Shown: in pieces, positions 1 through 6,834 of the stretch
Position numbering within the stretch: position 1 is the first letter of the stretch
How the letters are laid out: each line of letters opens with the position of its first letter
Assembly (NCBI GenBank): GCA_964406945.1
Contig: CAYOTO010000062.1
Span: 1-16,141 of the forward strand
Origin: UBA2266 sp964406945
Lineage (GTDB): Bacteria > Planctomycetota > Phycisphaerae > Sedimentisphaerales > Anaerobacaceae
Reading direction: 5' to 3'
Length of the DNA: 16,141 nt
Translations under genes and position numbers: made by a program
The notes under the pieces: model-generated
Seen by the model: only the letters and a program-made list of their open reading frames with translations
Databases searched by the model: none
Told to the model about the DNA's origin: nothing

Positions 1-113
1 CATGGGAAACGATCCCAACTTAGTAATGGAAGGATATGTTACTGGTGATTTCGAAGCTCGTTCCGGAAGCAAAGCTACCATTGCCGCTATCACCATAGGC
101 CAATACTTGATAA

Positions 114-257
114 TTGAGCCAAAAGATCAAGAGCCGGCGCGGCAGTGGCAAAGCCATCATCGCAACGGCCCGGAAGTTCCTCGGGATCATCTACGATACG
201 TTGAAGAATGACTGGGTCTTTGAAGACTTCCCAAACTTCGTATTGGCAAGCACTTAG
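114..257 (+). pseudogene. C-terminal remnant of an IS110-type transposase
   Basis: After an in-frame stop at 111-113, this frame is open to a TAG at 255-257. It encodes a basic segment containing GSGKAIIATARKF, then LGIIYDTLKND and DFPNF. That pattern resembles the extreme C-terminus of IS110/IS116/IS902-family transposases (a basic GK-AI-A-ARK stretch followed by a hydrophobic helix). Only about 47 codons remain, with no DEDD or helix-hairpin-helix portion and no start codon, so it cannot be active. Bases 1-113 are open in another frame from position 2 but match nothing I recognise, so the element was probably broken near position 110-135. The assignment comes from residue pattern only, without a database search. 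Confidence 0.5.
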
Positions 258-307
258 AGCAAAAAGACATAGAAATTGGAGTAGACTTTTAACATAGGAG
301 AATACAA

Positions 308-1654
308 ATGAACCGCCGAACCTTCCTCAAAACATCAGCCGCCGTCACAGTGTTTCCCCTGCTGCCATCGCACTCACGCGCTGCTTGCGCCGGCAAACCC
401 AACGTTATTTTCATCATGGCCGATGACCTCGGATACGGCGATCTCGGCTGTTACGGCCAGAAACATATCAAGACTCCGAACATAGACAAACTCGCCGCCG
501 AAGGCAGCCGCTTCACCCAGTGCTACGCCGGCTCCACGGTCTGCGCCCCGTCCCGCAGCGTCCTCATGACCGGCCTGCACACCGGCCACACCCGCGTCCG
601 CGGCAACAAGGCCAGAAGAGGCGGCGTCGGCCCGGAAAGACGCCTGCCCCTCGAACCCGAAGATCTCACTATAGCCGAAGTCCTCAAAAAAGCCGGCTAC
701 ACAACCGGAATCACCGGCAAATGGGGCCTGGGCGAACCCGGCACCACCGGCGTGCCCAACCGGCAGGGCTTCGACCAATGGCTCGGCTACCTCAACCAGG
801 CAAAAGCCCACTCCTACTACCCACCTTACCTCTGGAAGAACGAGACCAAACTCCCTCTTGCCGCCAACGCAAACGGCCGCAACGGCCAATACTCGCACCA
901 CCTCTTCACCGACTTCGCCCTCGACTTCATCCGCGAGAACAAATCCAGCCCCTTCTTGCTCTACCTGCCCTACACCATCCCGCACGCCAAATACGAAATT
1001 CCCTCCACCGCCCCCTACACCGACCGCGACTGGCCGCAAGACGCCAAAGTGCACGCCGCAATGATCACCCTAATGGACGCCGACGTAGGCCGCATCATGA
1101 CACTGCTCAAAAACCTCGACCTCGACGAAAACACCCTCGTCTTCTTCTGCTCCGACAACGGCGCCGCCAGACGCTGGGAAGGGATTTTCGACAGTTCCGG
1201 CCCCCTCCGCGGCCGCAAACGCGACATGTATGAAGGCGGAATCCGCACACCCATGATCGCCCGCTGGCCCGGCAAAGTGCCGGCCTCACGAACCTCCGAC
1301 GCCGTCTGGTACTTCGCCGACCTCATGCCGACACTCGCAGAGCTGGTCAACGCCCGGATCCCCTCCGGCCTGGACGGAATCTCCGTCCTCCCGGCAATAC
1401 TCGGCAAAAACCAGAACACCGCCGACCGCTTCCTCTATTGGGAATTCCATGAAGGAGCCTTCAAACAGGCCGTCCGCTGGAAAAACTACAAGGTAGTCCG
1501 CAACGCCCCCGAAAAACCGCTCGAACTCTACGACCTGAACACAGACCCCGCCGAAACCACCGACATCGCCGTCAAAAATCCCAAAATCGTCGCCAAATTC
1601 GAAGAATACCTCGAAACCGCCCGCACCGAATCCCCCGCATGGCCCACCGGCTAA
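308..1654 (+). CDS. Tat-exported sulfatase (arylsulfatase, S1 family)
   Basis: A 448-residue type I sulfatase, predicted to hydrolyse sulfate esters outside the cytoplasm, probably on sulfated glycans. Residues 1-28 form an export signal with a twin-arginine-like start (RRTFLK) and an A-x-A type end. The mature part opens with PNVIFIMADD, whose D39 and D40 are calcium ligands. C79 in CAPSR (79-83) is the formylglycine site, so maturation by a formylglycine-generating enzyme is expected. TGKWGLG (137-142) carries the conserved Lys but has Gly where many relatives have His. H226 (IPHAKYE) and D283-N284 (CSDNGA) complete the active site, and GRKRDMYEGGIRTPM starts at about residue 302. Length is normal. 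AGGAG at 296-300 sits 7 bases before the ATG. The stop codon overlaps that of the convergent neighbour. The substrate cannot be read from the sequence. Confidence 0.95.
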   Translation: MNRRTFLKTSAAVTVFPLLPSHSRAACAGKPNVIFIMADDLGYGDLGCYGQKHIKTPNIDKLAAEGSRFTQCYAGSTVCAPSRSVLMTGLHTGHTRVRGNKARRGGVGPERRLPLEPEDLTIAEVLKKAGYTTGITGKWGLGEPGTTGVPNRQGFDQWLGYLNQAKAHSYYPPYLWKNETKLPLAANANGRNGQYSHHLFTDFALDFIRENKSSPFLLYLPYTIPHAKYEIPSTAPYTDRDWPQDAKVHAAMITLMDADVGRIMTLLKNLDLDENTLVFFCSDNGAARRWEGIFDSSGPLRGRKRDMYEGGIRTPMIARWPGKVPASRTSDAVWYFADLMPTLAELVNARIPSGLDGISVLPAILGKNQNTADRFLYWEFHEGAFKQAVRWKNYKVVRNAPEKPLELYDLNTDPAETTDIAVKNPKIVAKFEEYLETARTESPAWPTG

Positions 1655-3102
1655 GCCTGTTTGGCGCCGCTGCGCCGCACAATCCCGTCAATCAGACGCC
1701 GGAACACCACCGCATGCAGCGGGTACATCGCATACCAGTAAATCAGCCCCACCAGCCCCTTCGGAGCATAAAACGACGTCTGTACCAGCCGGCTCCGCCC
1801 CGCTTCGCCCGGCACCGCCTCGAACTGCAGCCACCCGGAACCCGGCAGCTTCATCTCGGCCTTCAGCCTTATCATCTTGCCCGGAACGATCTTCTCGACC
1901 ACAAAGAAATCGAAAACATCGCCCGCCTTTATGCTCTTTGACTCCGGCCGCTCCCGCCGCATCCCAACGCCCCCGAGCATCCTGTCCAGCAGCCCTCGAA
2001 TCCGCCAGGCCAAATCGCAAGGCCACCCCTGCGAACCACCTAACCCGATAAACGCCCGATACAAATCTTCACACTCAGCCTCCACCTCCCGCTGCCTCAC
2101 TTCCACGATCATCCCCCGACTAAGCCGTTTCGAAGTTCCCGGCGCCTTCGTCTGCCGCACAATCGCATCGGTCAGACCCTCGAAACTCCTCGGCTCCAGT
2201 TCCTCCAGCGCCCCCCTGACCGACGTCTCATACGCCTCCGGTTCGATATTCGGAAAAAGCTCCTTTGCCGCATTACTCCGCACCAGAACATCGTTCCGCA
2301 GTCCCTCCACCAGGGGCCGGGCATACGAAGCCGGTATCGGTGTAACCCAGTGCACCCAGTATGACGACAGTTGCGGCGTCAGCACCGGCACATTTATCAT
2401 CAGCCTCCGCAAACTGCGAACACGCGCATACGTCTTCATCATTTCCGCATACGTCAGCACATCCGGCCCGCCTATCCCGACAATCTTCCCCTTGCAGCCT
2501 TCCTCCCCGACCGCCGCCGCCAGATACTCCACCACATCGCCTATCGCTATGGGCTGTCCCTTGCTCCTTACCCACCGCGGACAGATCATTACCGGCACCC
2601 GTTCCGCCAGATACCGCACTATCTCGAACGATATGCTGCCCGGCCCTATGATTATCCCGGCCTGTAACTCCGTAACAGCCACCCCCGAACGCCGCAAAGC
2701 CTCCCCGGTCTCCTTCCGGGAACGCAGGTGCGGCGACAAATCCGCCTCCGGGTCCCCCAGCCCGCCAAGATACACGATATGCTCGACCCCCGCATCCCTG
2801 GCGGCCTCCCCGAAATTGGTCGCCGCCTGAACGTCTTTCGAAGCGAAATCACCGCCCGAAGTCATGCTGTGAATCAGATAATACGCCGCCTCGACCCCCT
2901 CCAGCGCCGGCCCCAGCGTCTTGGGCCGAAGCACATCGCCCTCGAACACCCGCACATCATTCGCCCACCCCGCATCCCTGAGCTTTCGCGCATCCCGAAC
3001 CAGAACCCGAACCGAATACCCCGCCTCCACCAGCCGCGGCGCCAGACGCCCGCCCACATAACCTGTCGCACCCGTAACCAGTATTTCCCCGCTAGTGCCC
3101 AT
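1651..3102 (-). CDS. SDR-family NAD(P)-binding protein with C-terminal DUF2867 domain
   Basis: A 483-residue cytoplasmic protein. The N-terminal half is an atypical short-chain dehydrogenase/epimerase fold with the nucleotide-binding motif GATGYVG at residues 11-17, after a short beta strand (ILVT). It continues through AAYYLIHSM and a conserved IIIGPGS stretch. The C-terminal part from about residue 330 matches the DUF2867 pattern, with a small hydrophobic beta-rich fold ending LIYWYAMYPLHAVVF. Proteins of this architecture are usually about 480 residues and their substrate is unknown. I chose the ATG at 3102 because AAAGG lies about 9 bases upstream and homologues begin just before the Rossmann strand. 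The frame is open for 46 more codons, to 3240, but that extension is arginine-rich and lies just downstream of the predicted promoter. It is convergent with the sulfatase, and the two stop codons share bases. Confidence 0.9.
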   Translation of the reverse strand: MGTSGEILVTGATGYVGGRLAPRLVEAGYSVRVLVRDARKLRDAGWANDVRVFEGDVLRPKTLGPALEGVEAAYYLIHSMTSGGDFASKDVQAATNFGEAARDAGVEHIVYLGGLGDPEADLSPHLRSRKETGEALRRSGVAVTELQAGIIIGPGSISFEIVRYLAERVPVMICPRWVRSKGQPIAIGDVVEYLAAAVGEEGCKGKIVGIGGPDVLTYAEMMKTYARVRSLRRLMINVPVLTPQLSSYWVHWVTPIPASYARPLVEGLRNDVLVRSNAAKELFPNIEPEAYETSVRGALEELEPRSFEGLTDAIVRQTKAPGTSKRLSRGMIVEVRQREVEAECEDLYRAFIGLGGSQGWPCDLAWRIRGLLDRMLGGVGMRRERPESKSIKAGDVFDFFVVEKIVPGKMIRLKAEMKLPGSGWLQFEAVPGEAGRSRLVQTSFYAPKGLVGLIYWYAMYPLHAVVFRRLIDGIVRRSGAKQA

Positions 3103-3253
3103 CAGAATCGCCTTTCGCCGGCGCCACGCGTCGCGCGTTTGAGATATATCGAGCCAACGCATCCGCCGCAAATCGCGTCGTGCCGAATCAGAATCCTGCC
3201 TTTCTGTGTCGAACATACGACAGTCCGGCTTGACCGACACACCAATTTCGCCG

Positions 3254-3281
3254 ATTATCTTCTATCGCCGTCTTGGGTCAA
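3254..3281 (-). promoter_or_regulatory. Sigma70-type promoter for the SDR/DUF2867 gene
   Basis: On the minus strand TTGACC (3281-3276) and GATAAT (3259-3254) are separated by 16 bases, close to the housekeeping consensus. The predicted start near 3247 gives a leader of about 145 nt to the ATG at 3102. This argues against the upstream start at 3240, which would leave almost no leader. Confidence 0.6.
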
Positions 3282-3373
3282 CTGCTAAATTACTAGGCTC
3301 GACCATGCAAGTGGCAATCGTAGTTCCGATTTCACCGCGCCTCCATGCAGCAATACGCCCGACTGCCAACTCC

Positions 3374-3405
3374 CATGCTGAGCGATGCGAAGCGCCTGAG
3401 CCTGG
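3374..3405 (+). repeat. Possible degenerate copy of the TCATnCTGAG dispersed repeat
   Basis: The stretch CATGCTGAGCGATGCGAAGC followed by GCCTGAG resembles the clearer copies at 5409, 6683 and 13831 (CATnCTGAG, then GCGAAG, then nnCTG). It lies in the roughly 200-base gap between the divergent promoters. Apart from this I see nothing in 3282-3478. Membership in the family is tentative because the 5' TGT is missing. Confidence 0.35.
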
Positions 3406-3478
3406 CAGACGATTTCATGCCCGATTTCATTCGGTTTGCCGTTTATTCGCACATGACCGCCTTTTTCCAAAAAAAACC

Positions 3479-3506
3479 TTGCCCAATCGCCGAAAAACCG
3501 TATAAT
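3479..3506 (+). promoter_or_regulatory. Sigma70-type promoter for rplS-yraN
   Basis: TTGCCC (3479-3484) and a perfect TATAAT (3501-3506) are separated by 16 bases in an AT-rich setting. Transcription would start near 3513 and give a leader of about 90 nt before the GTG start of rplS. This is the only strong promoter upstream of the L19 gene. Confidence 0.7.
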
Positions 3507-3531
3507 ATTTTGTTTTCCCAATAGAGACAGA

Positions 3532-3551
3532 GATTCCACTGATTAGGAATC
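3532..3551 (+). promoter_or_regulatory. Small hairpin in the rplS leader
   Basis: GATTCC (3532-3537) and GGAATC (3546-3551) form a perfect 6-bp stem with an 8-base loop, in the leader between the promoter and the rplS ribosome binding site. Ribosomal-protein leaders often fold into autoregulatory structures, but I do not recognise a described L19 leader motif here, and a stem this short could be chance. Confidence 0.3.
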
Positions 3552-3602
3552 ACAGTTTTTGACATCATAAGGGCAATTAGGCCCCGGACAGGAGATAGAC
3601 CA

Positions 3603-3971
3603 GTGAAAACCGAAATACTCGAAAGCGTCGAAGCAAAAAGCCTCAAGAAGGACATCCCGCACTTTGAAATCGGCGATGTTGTCGAGGTGGCCTGCCGAAT
3701 CAAGGAAGGCGACAAGGTCCGCACCCAGAAGTTCAGCGGCACCGTAATCGCCCGCAAAGGCCGCGGAATCAACGAAAACTTCACGGTAAGACGCATCGTG
3801 GCCAACGAAGGCGTCGAGCGAATCTTCCCGCTGCACTCGCCTAACGTCCTCGACATCAAGGCCATTCGCTCCGGCAAAACCCGCCGCGCAAAGCTCTATT
3901 TCCTCCGCCAGCGTACCGGAAAGGCCGTCAGACTCCGTCAGCGCCACTCGCAGCACACCGTCAGGAGATAA
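3603..3971 (+). CDS. rplS: 50S ribosomal protein L19
   Basis: A 122-residue ribosomal protein L19, which sits at the 30S-50S interface. Diagnostic stretches are FEIGDVVEVACRIKEGDK (about 21-38), then QKFSGTVIARKGRG, NENFTVRRI, GVERIFPLHSP and RRAKLYFLR. Length and order match the family. Translation starts at GTG 3603, with GGAG at 3591-3594 spaced 8 bases away. No ATG is available near this position, and the protein begins normally with KTEILESVEA. It has its own strong promoter rather than sitting behind trmD or rpsP. yraN follows after 21 bases and is probably co-transcribed. Confidence 0.97.
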   Translation: MKTEILESVEAKSLKKDIPHFEIGDVVEVACRIKEGDKVRTQKFSGTVIARKGRGINENFTVRRIVANEGVERIFPLHSPNVLDIKAIRSGKTRRAKLYFLRQRTGKAVRLRQRHSQHTVRR

Positions 3972-3992
3972 CAGGCCCGGAGGAATCACAGC

Positions 3993-4391
3993 GTGTTAAC
4001 CTTCCGGCCCTTGCGAAAAAGACTCCTGTTCGACCGTGCCCTTCTGGGCAAATGGGGCGAGAAACGCTGCGAAAAATATCTCATCCGCCGCGGCCTGAAG
4101 ACTCTCACACGAAATTTCTCCTGCAAAACCGGCGAAATTGACCTCATTATGGTCGACACCGACCGAACCCTCGTATTCGTCGAGGTTAAAACCCGCGCCC
4201 GCGAAGATTTCGCACCCGCCGAAGCCGCCGTAACCCACACCAAAAGAACCCGCCTGATCAAAGCCGCCCGCTACTTCCTCGCCTCCAACGACATCGACCC
4301 CCGCCCCTACCGCTTCGATGTCGTAACCCTCGTTCTGCCCCCAAAAGGCCCTCCAAAGATCGAACACTTCCCAAACGCCTTTACACCCTGA
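3993..4391 (+). CDS. yraN: UPF0102/YraN family endonuclease-like protein
   Basis: A 132-residue member of the UPF0102 (YraN) family, a small restriction-endonuclease-like fold of uncertain cellular role that is often found close to rplS and rnhB. The family signature is complete: GKWGEKRCEKYLIRRG, then NFSCKTGEIDLIM, which carries the E-x-D pair, and LVFVEVKTRA, which carries the E-V-K of a PD-(D/E)xK core. YFLA and the terminal RFDVV strand follow. Translation starts at GTG 3993, with GGAGGA at 3979-3984 spaced 8 bases away. It lies 21 bases after rplS and shares its promoter. The rnhB gene commonly found between these two is absent here. Confidence 0.93.
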   Translation: MLTFRPLRKRLLFDRALLGKWGEKRCEKYLIRRGLKTLTRNFSCKTGEIDLIMVDTDRTLVFVEVKTRAREDFAPAEAAVTHTKRTRLIKAARYFLASNDIDPRPYRFDVVTLVLPPKGPPKIEHFPNAFTP

Positions 4392-4422
4392 AATCCCACC
4401 CGTAACACATACCGATATTTAG

Positions 4423-4441
4423 CCCCGGCATCCTGCCGGGG
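4423..4441. terminator. GC-rich hairpin between convergent rplS-yraN and the pseudopilin gene
   Basis: CCCCGGCA (4423-4430) and TGCCGGGG (4434-4441) form a perfect 8-bp stem with a 3-base loop. It lies 31 bases after the yraN stop and 35 bases from the pseudopilin stop on the other strand. There is no long T-run on either side, so it is a plausible bidirectional terminator of the weak or Rho-assisted kind rather than a textbook one. Confidence 0.55.
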
Positions 4442-4476
4442 TTACCCTCCAAAACCCGGCACCCGAAAACCTCTCG

Positions 4477-5295
4477 TCACTCCAGATCAAACAGCGAATT
4501 GTCCACCGGCGAAAACCATCCCAGTGCCATCTGCCCCGAATCCACACCGTAAGCATTGGTCCGGTCCACCTCGCCCATTTCCTTTTGCCCGATGCTGCCG
4601 TCGGCCCATCCCACGTTCGCCCTGGCATCGTGGCGAAAATGTATCGACGGCGACATATAGTACCCCTCCATCGGCCTGCCGTTGAAGACCATAAACGGCG
4701 GCTCGACAAACGAGTACTCGATCAGCGAAACCCCGTCCCTGCTCATCGCCGCATCCGCGAACATCACCGTCTCGCCCGGCCGCCGCACCTCGGCCATCCG
4801 CGTCGTCCGCTCGTACGCCGCCCTGAATCCCAGCCCGCTCGCCCCGTACTCCCACATCCGGCTGCCGATATAAGTCATATTGTACCCGTACCCCCCGCAG
4901 CCCTTCTCGAAACTGTCCTCCCAAGTCTGACTCTTCGCAAACGCCACCCTCTCCGGACACGCGCTTACCTTCCCGTCGCTGAGATACCCCGCCAGCGGCC
5001 CGGCCGCCGCCACAAACTCCCCATCCTTCTCCTCCCGCACCCCATGCCACCGACAAAGCCCCCCGTCGTCCCACATGTCCCTCGCCGCCGGCACATAGTA
5101 CCCGTCATTCTCCGTCGCATACCCGATTCCCGCCAATACGAGCTGCCGCATATTACTGCGACAAACCACCCCCCGCGCCTGCTCCCTGGCCTGCGTCAGC
5201 ACCGGCACCAGTATTCCCATCAAAACCGCCGTCACCGCAATAACAACCAGCAGCTCAACCAGCGTAAACCCCCGCCTCCTACGACATCGCCCCAT
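4477..5295 (-). CDS. Pseudopilin-like protein, prepilin N-terminus and H-X9-DG C-terminus
   Basis: A 272-residue protein of the planctomycete/verrucomicrobial family that carries a type IV prepilin leader. The leader is MGRCRRRRG followed by FTLVELLVVIAV: prepilin peptidase would cut after G9, F10 becomes residue +1 and E14 is the conserved +5 glutamate. A hydrophobic helix runs to about residue 30 and is followed by QAREQARGVVCRSNMRQL, the usual neck. The globular part ends with the H-X9-DG motif (H222, then DG at 232-233). Such proteins are exported by a type II secretion or pilus-like machine and often anchor at the outer envelope; their role is unknown. ATG 5295 was chosen because it gives a normal nine-residue leader, with AGAAGAGG close upstream. 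The open frame reaches 5715, but the extension runs through intergenic repeats. Confidence 0.9.
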   Translation of the reverse strand: MGRCRRRRGFTLVELLVVIAVTAVLMGILVPVLTQAREQARGVVCRSNMRQLVLAGIGYATENDGYYVPAARDMWDDGGLCRWHGVREEKDGEFVAAAGPLAGYLSDGKVSACPERVAFAKSQTWEDSFEKGCGGYGYNMTYIGSRMWEYGASGLGFRAAYERTTRMAEVRRPGETVMFADAAMSRDGVSLIEYSFVEPPFMVFNGRPMEGYYMSPSIHFRHDARANVGWADGSIGQKEMGEVDRTNAYGVDSGQMALGWFSPVDNSLFDLE

Positions 5296-5408
5296 CAACC
5301 TCTTCTTTACGTGGCCCGATCCACTTGTCCCGCTAACCGCTCCATTGGTCACACTCACTACCGGACCTGTCATCCCAACCGCCCAATTTCTCATCCTGCT
5401 CGCCCCCC

Positions 5409-5440
5409 TTGTCATCCTGAGCGAAGCGAAGGATCCGGCC
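5409..5440 (+). repeat. Dispersed TCATnCTGAG repeat, copy A
   Basis: TTGTCATCCTGAGCGAAGCG followed by AAGGATCCGGCC. It is related to copies B (6683-6730) and C (13831-13877) by TGTCATnCTGAG, then a CGAAG block and a (G/C)AT(C/G) block. It lies in the 250-base gap between the pseudopilin gene and the dockerin-protein gene. Translations of it (CHPERSEGSG) resemble peptides often seen in spurious ORFs across unrelated draft genomes, which supports a widespread non-coding repeat. Confidence 0.6.
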
Positions 5441-5470
5441 CCCGCAAAAGACGCCCCCTGGGTACGCCTC

Positions 5471-5491
5471 ATGCCGGACTTGATCCGGCAT
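5471..5491. repeat. Palindromic REP-like element
   Basis: ATGCCGGA (5471-5478) and TCCGGCAT (5484-5491) form a perfect 8-bp stem around CTTGA. It lies 31 bases from repeat copy A, in the same intergenic gap. The unit resembles a palindromic extragenic element common in other bacterial genomes. It could also act as a weak transcription barrier between the two minus-strand genes. Confidence 0.5.
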
Positions 5492-5545
5492 CCACGAACC
5501 CACGCACGCACCAGCCGCGCAACCGGTCCTGAAATATTCAAATAC

Positions 5546-6769
5546 TCAATCTTCAATTCGCCATTCCTCCACACCAAGCCACTGCTCCGCAAACTCCACC
5601 AGATCCTTCTCATCAACCACATAATCCCGCTCACCCAGATCGCATCGCCCGATCCAACCCTCCTGCCCGAACCGCACACCCCAAACCGAAGCCAGCATTG
5701 CAAAATCCCGCCCATCCACCACTCCGTCCATGTCGATATCCGCCGAATACTCCTGCTCTCTCAGCACCCCCACCGCCTCCAGATCGAACCCTCCCGAGCC
5801 CCACGTCAGCCACGCATCGAAAATCGCATTATTGTCCCCGTACCTGCTCCAGGCCGGCCACGTCCCCGCATCCACGTGCTCAACCGCCATATCCTCATAC
5901 GCCCCGCCGCCCGGAATATCCACAATCCGCACGTACCGTATATCGTTAATATCCACCACCCCGCTCACAACCTCCTCACGTCGCGCCAGCTCGGCCAGAT
6001 CGAACGCCGTTCCCGTGCAGTTGCCGCCGGAGTTCGCATGCTTGCCCGCAAGATTATAAACATCGCTCACTTCGATAGTTCCGTACGGCCCGACCGCCTC
6101 CGGCGTCAGCGAAACCCCCGCAAACCGCACGAAATTCACGCCGTCACTCGAAACCTCCACAAACGCCAGCTCCCCGTAGATCTGTCCCGTAACCGACCCG
6201 CCGCCCGTAGTATAACCCGAGACAATTCCGTTCTCGAACACCGCAAACTCATACCCGCCCCGCTCGACAATCGGCTCGGTGAACGCAACCGTAATCTCCC
6301 CCGGCCGCGCAACACCGATCTGCCCCGCATCAAGATCCCCCAGACTCACGATATCCCAACTGTCCCCCGTTGCGGGCCCCAGCGCCTTCGAAGCATCCGC
6401 CCACTCCGGCATCACCCCCGTCGCAGGCAGATAGCTTATAACCTCCGTCGCCCAGCCGCGAAACACCGGATTCACTACCGCCCCATCCTCGTCCCGATTT
6501 ACGGCCCGGCCACGCCGGTCAACATACCCGCTGACCCCCGCCTCCGTATAAGGCCCCGCAGCCGCAGACGCCGCCACAAGCCACAGACACGCGCACAGCA
6601 CAAAAACGCAGGCGGAGTCGTGGCACGCGACCCCGCCCGCGCGTTGAGGTATTCCACTTACATCGGCCGCTGAGGCAGCACTACTGTCATTCTGAGCCAC
6701 AGACGAAGCATCTGTCCTTCGCACCAGGTCTCCCCGTCGGCCAGACAACATTAGCATCCAACGCAGCAT
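5546..6769 (-). CDS. Secreted cell-surface protein with C-terminal dockerin-like domain
   Basis: A 407-residue exported protein. A hydrophobic stretch CVFVLCACLWLVAASAAA at about residues 52-70 looks like the core of a signal peptide. The mature region (about 72-340) belongs to a beta-rich cell-surface family, recognised from SLGDLDAGQI, then ITVAFTEPIV, YEFAVFENG and FVEVSSDGVNFVRFA. It continues with VRIVDIPG and ends in FDLEAVGV. Residues 343-398 form a dockerin-type pair of calcium loops: DIDMDGVVDGRDFAMLASVWG, then CDLGERDYVVDEKDLVEFAEQWL. The start at 6769 was chosen because GGTGGAG precedes it by about 5 bases. The roughly 50 residues before the hydrophobic core are odd, since they are encoded by two repeat elements. 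The gene lies 65 bases after the DUF4465 gene on the same strand, so it probably belongs to the riboswitch-controlled transcript. A role in corrinoid capture is inference only. Confidence 0.85.
   Translation of the reverse strand: MLRWMLMLSGRRGDLVRRTDASSVAQNDSSAASAADVSGIPQRAGGVACHDSACVFVLCACLWLVAASAAAGPYTEAGVSGYVDRRGRAVNRDEDGAVVNPVFRGWATEVISYLPATGVMPEWADASKALGPATGDSWDIVSLGDLDAGQIGVARPGEITVAFTEPIVERGGYEFAVFENGIVSGYTTGGGSVTGQIYGELAFVEVSSDGVNFVRFAGVSLTPEAVGPYGTIEVSDVYNLAGKHANSGGNCTGTAFDLAELARREEVVSGVVDINDIRYVRIVDIPGGGAYEDMAVEHVDAGTWPAWSRYGDNNAIFDAWLTWGSGGFDLEAVGVLREQEYSADIDMDGVVDGRDFAMLASVWGVRFGQEGWIGRCDLGERDYVVDEKDLVEFAEQWLGVEEWRIED
6611..6637. repeat. Inverted repeat inside the 5' coding region of the dockerin protein
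   Basis: GGCGGAGTCG (6611-6620) and CGACCCCGCC (6628-6637) pair with one imperfect position around a 7-base loop. On the minus-strand transcript that position becomes a G-U wobble, so the hairpin is better in the mRNA sense. It encodes the residues just before the hydrophobic export core. Confidence 0.5.
6683..6730 (+). repeat. Dispersed TCATnCTGAG repeat, copy B
   Basis: It begins ACTGTCATTCTGAG, continues GACGAAGCATCTG and ends near CCAGGTC. It aligns with copy C at 13831-13877 over 48 positions with about 37 identical by my hand count. It lies inside the N-terminal coding region of the dockerin protein and is read in frame on the minus strand as RRTDASSVAQNDS. Confidence 0.65.
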
Positions 6770-6834
6770 CATTACTCCACCACAAACCAAACAGTGTCAC
6801 CGAAGCAACACCGCAAATTTTCAACATCAAACAT

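Noticed and set aside
2..211. A 69-codon open frame at the window start
   Set aside because: Its second half runs out of frame through the transposase-like segment, and the first half matches no family I recognise. It could be the end of a truncated gene but cannot be supported.
1877..2830. A 317-codon plus-strand open frame
   Set aside because: It is a Pro/Ser/Arg-rich shadow of the SDR/DUF2867 gene, which has a Rossmann motif and a promoter.
5296..5715. N-terminal extension of the pseudopilin
   Set aside because: It runs through two intergenic repeats, and the prepilin leader at 5295 has the correct length without it.
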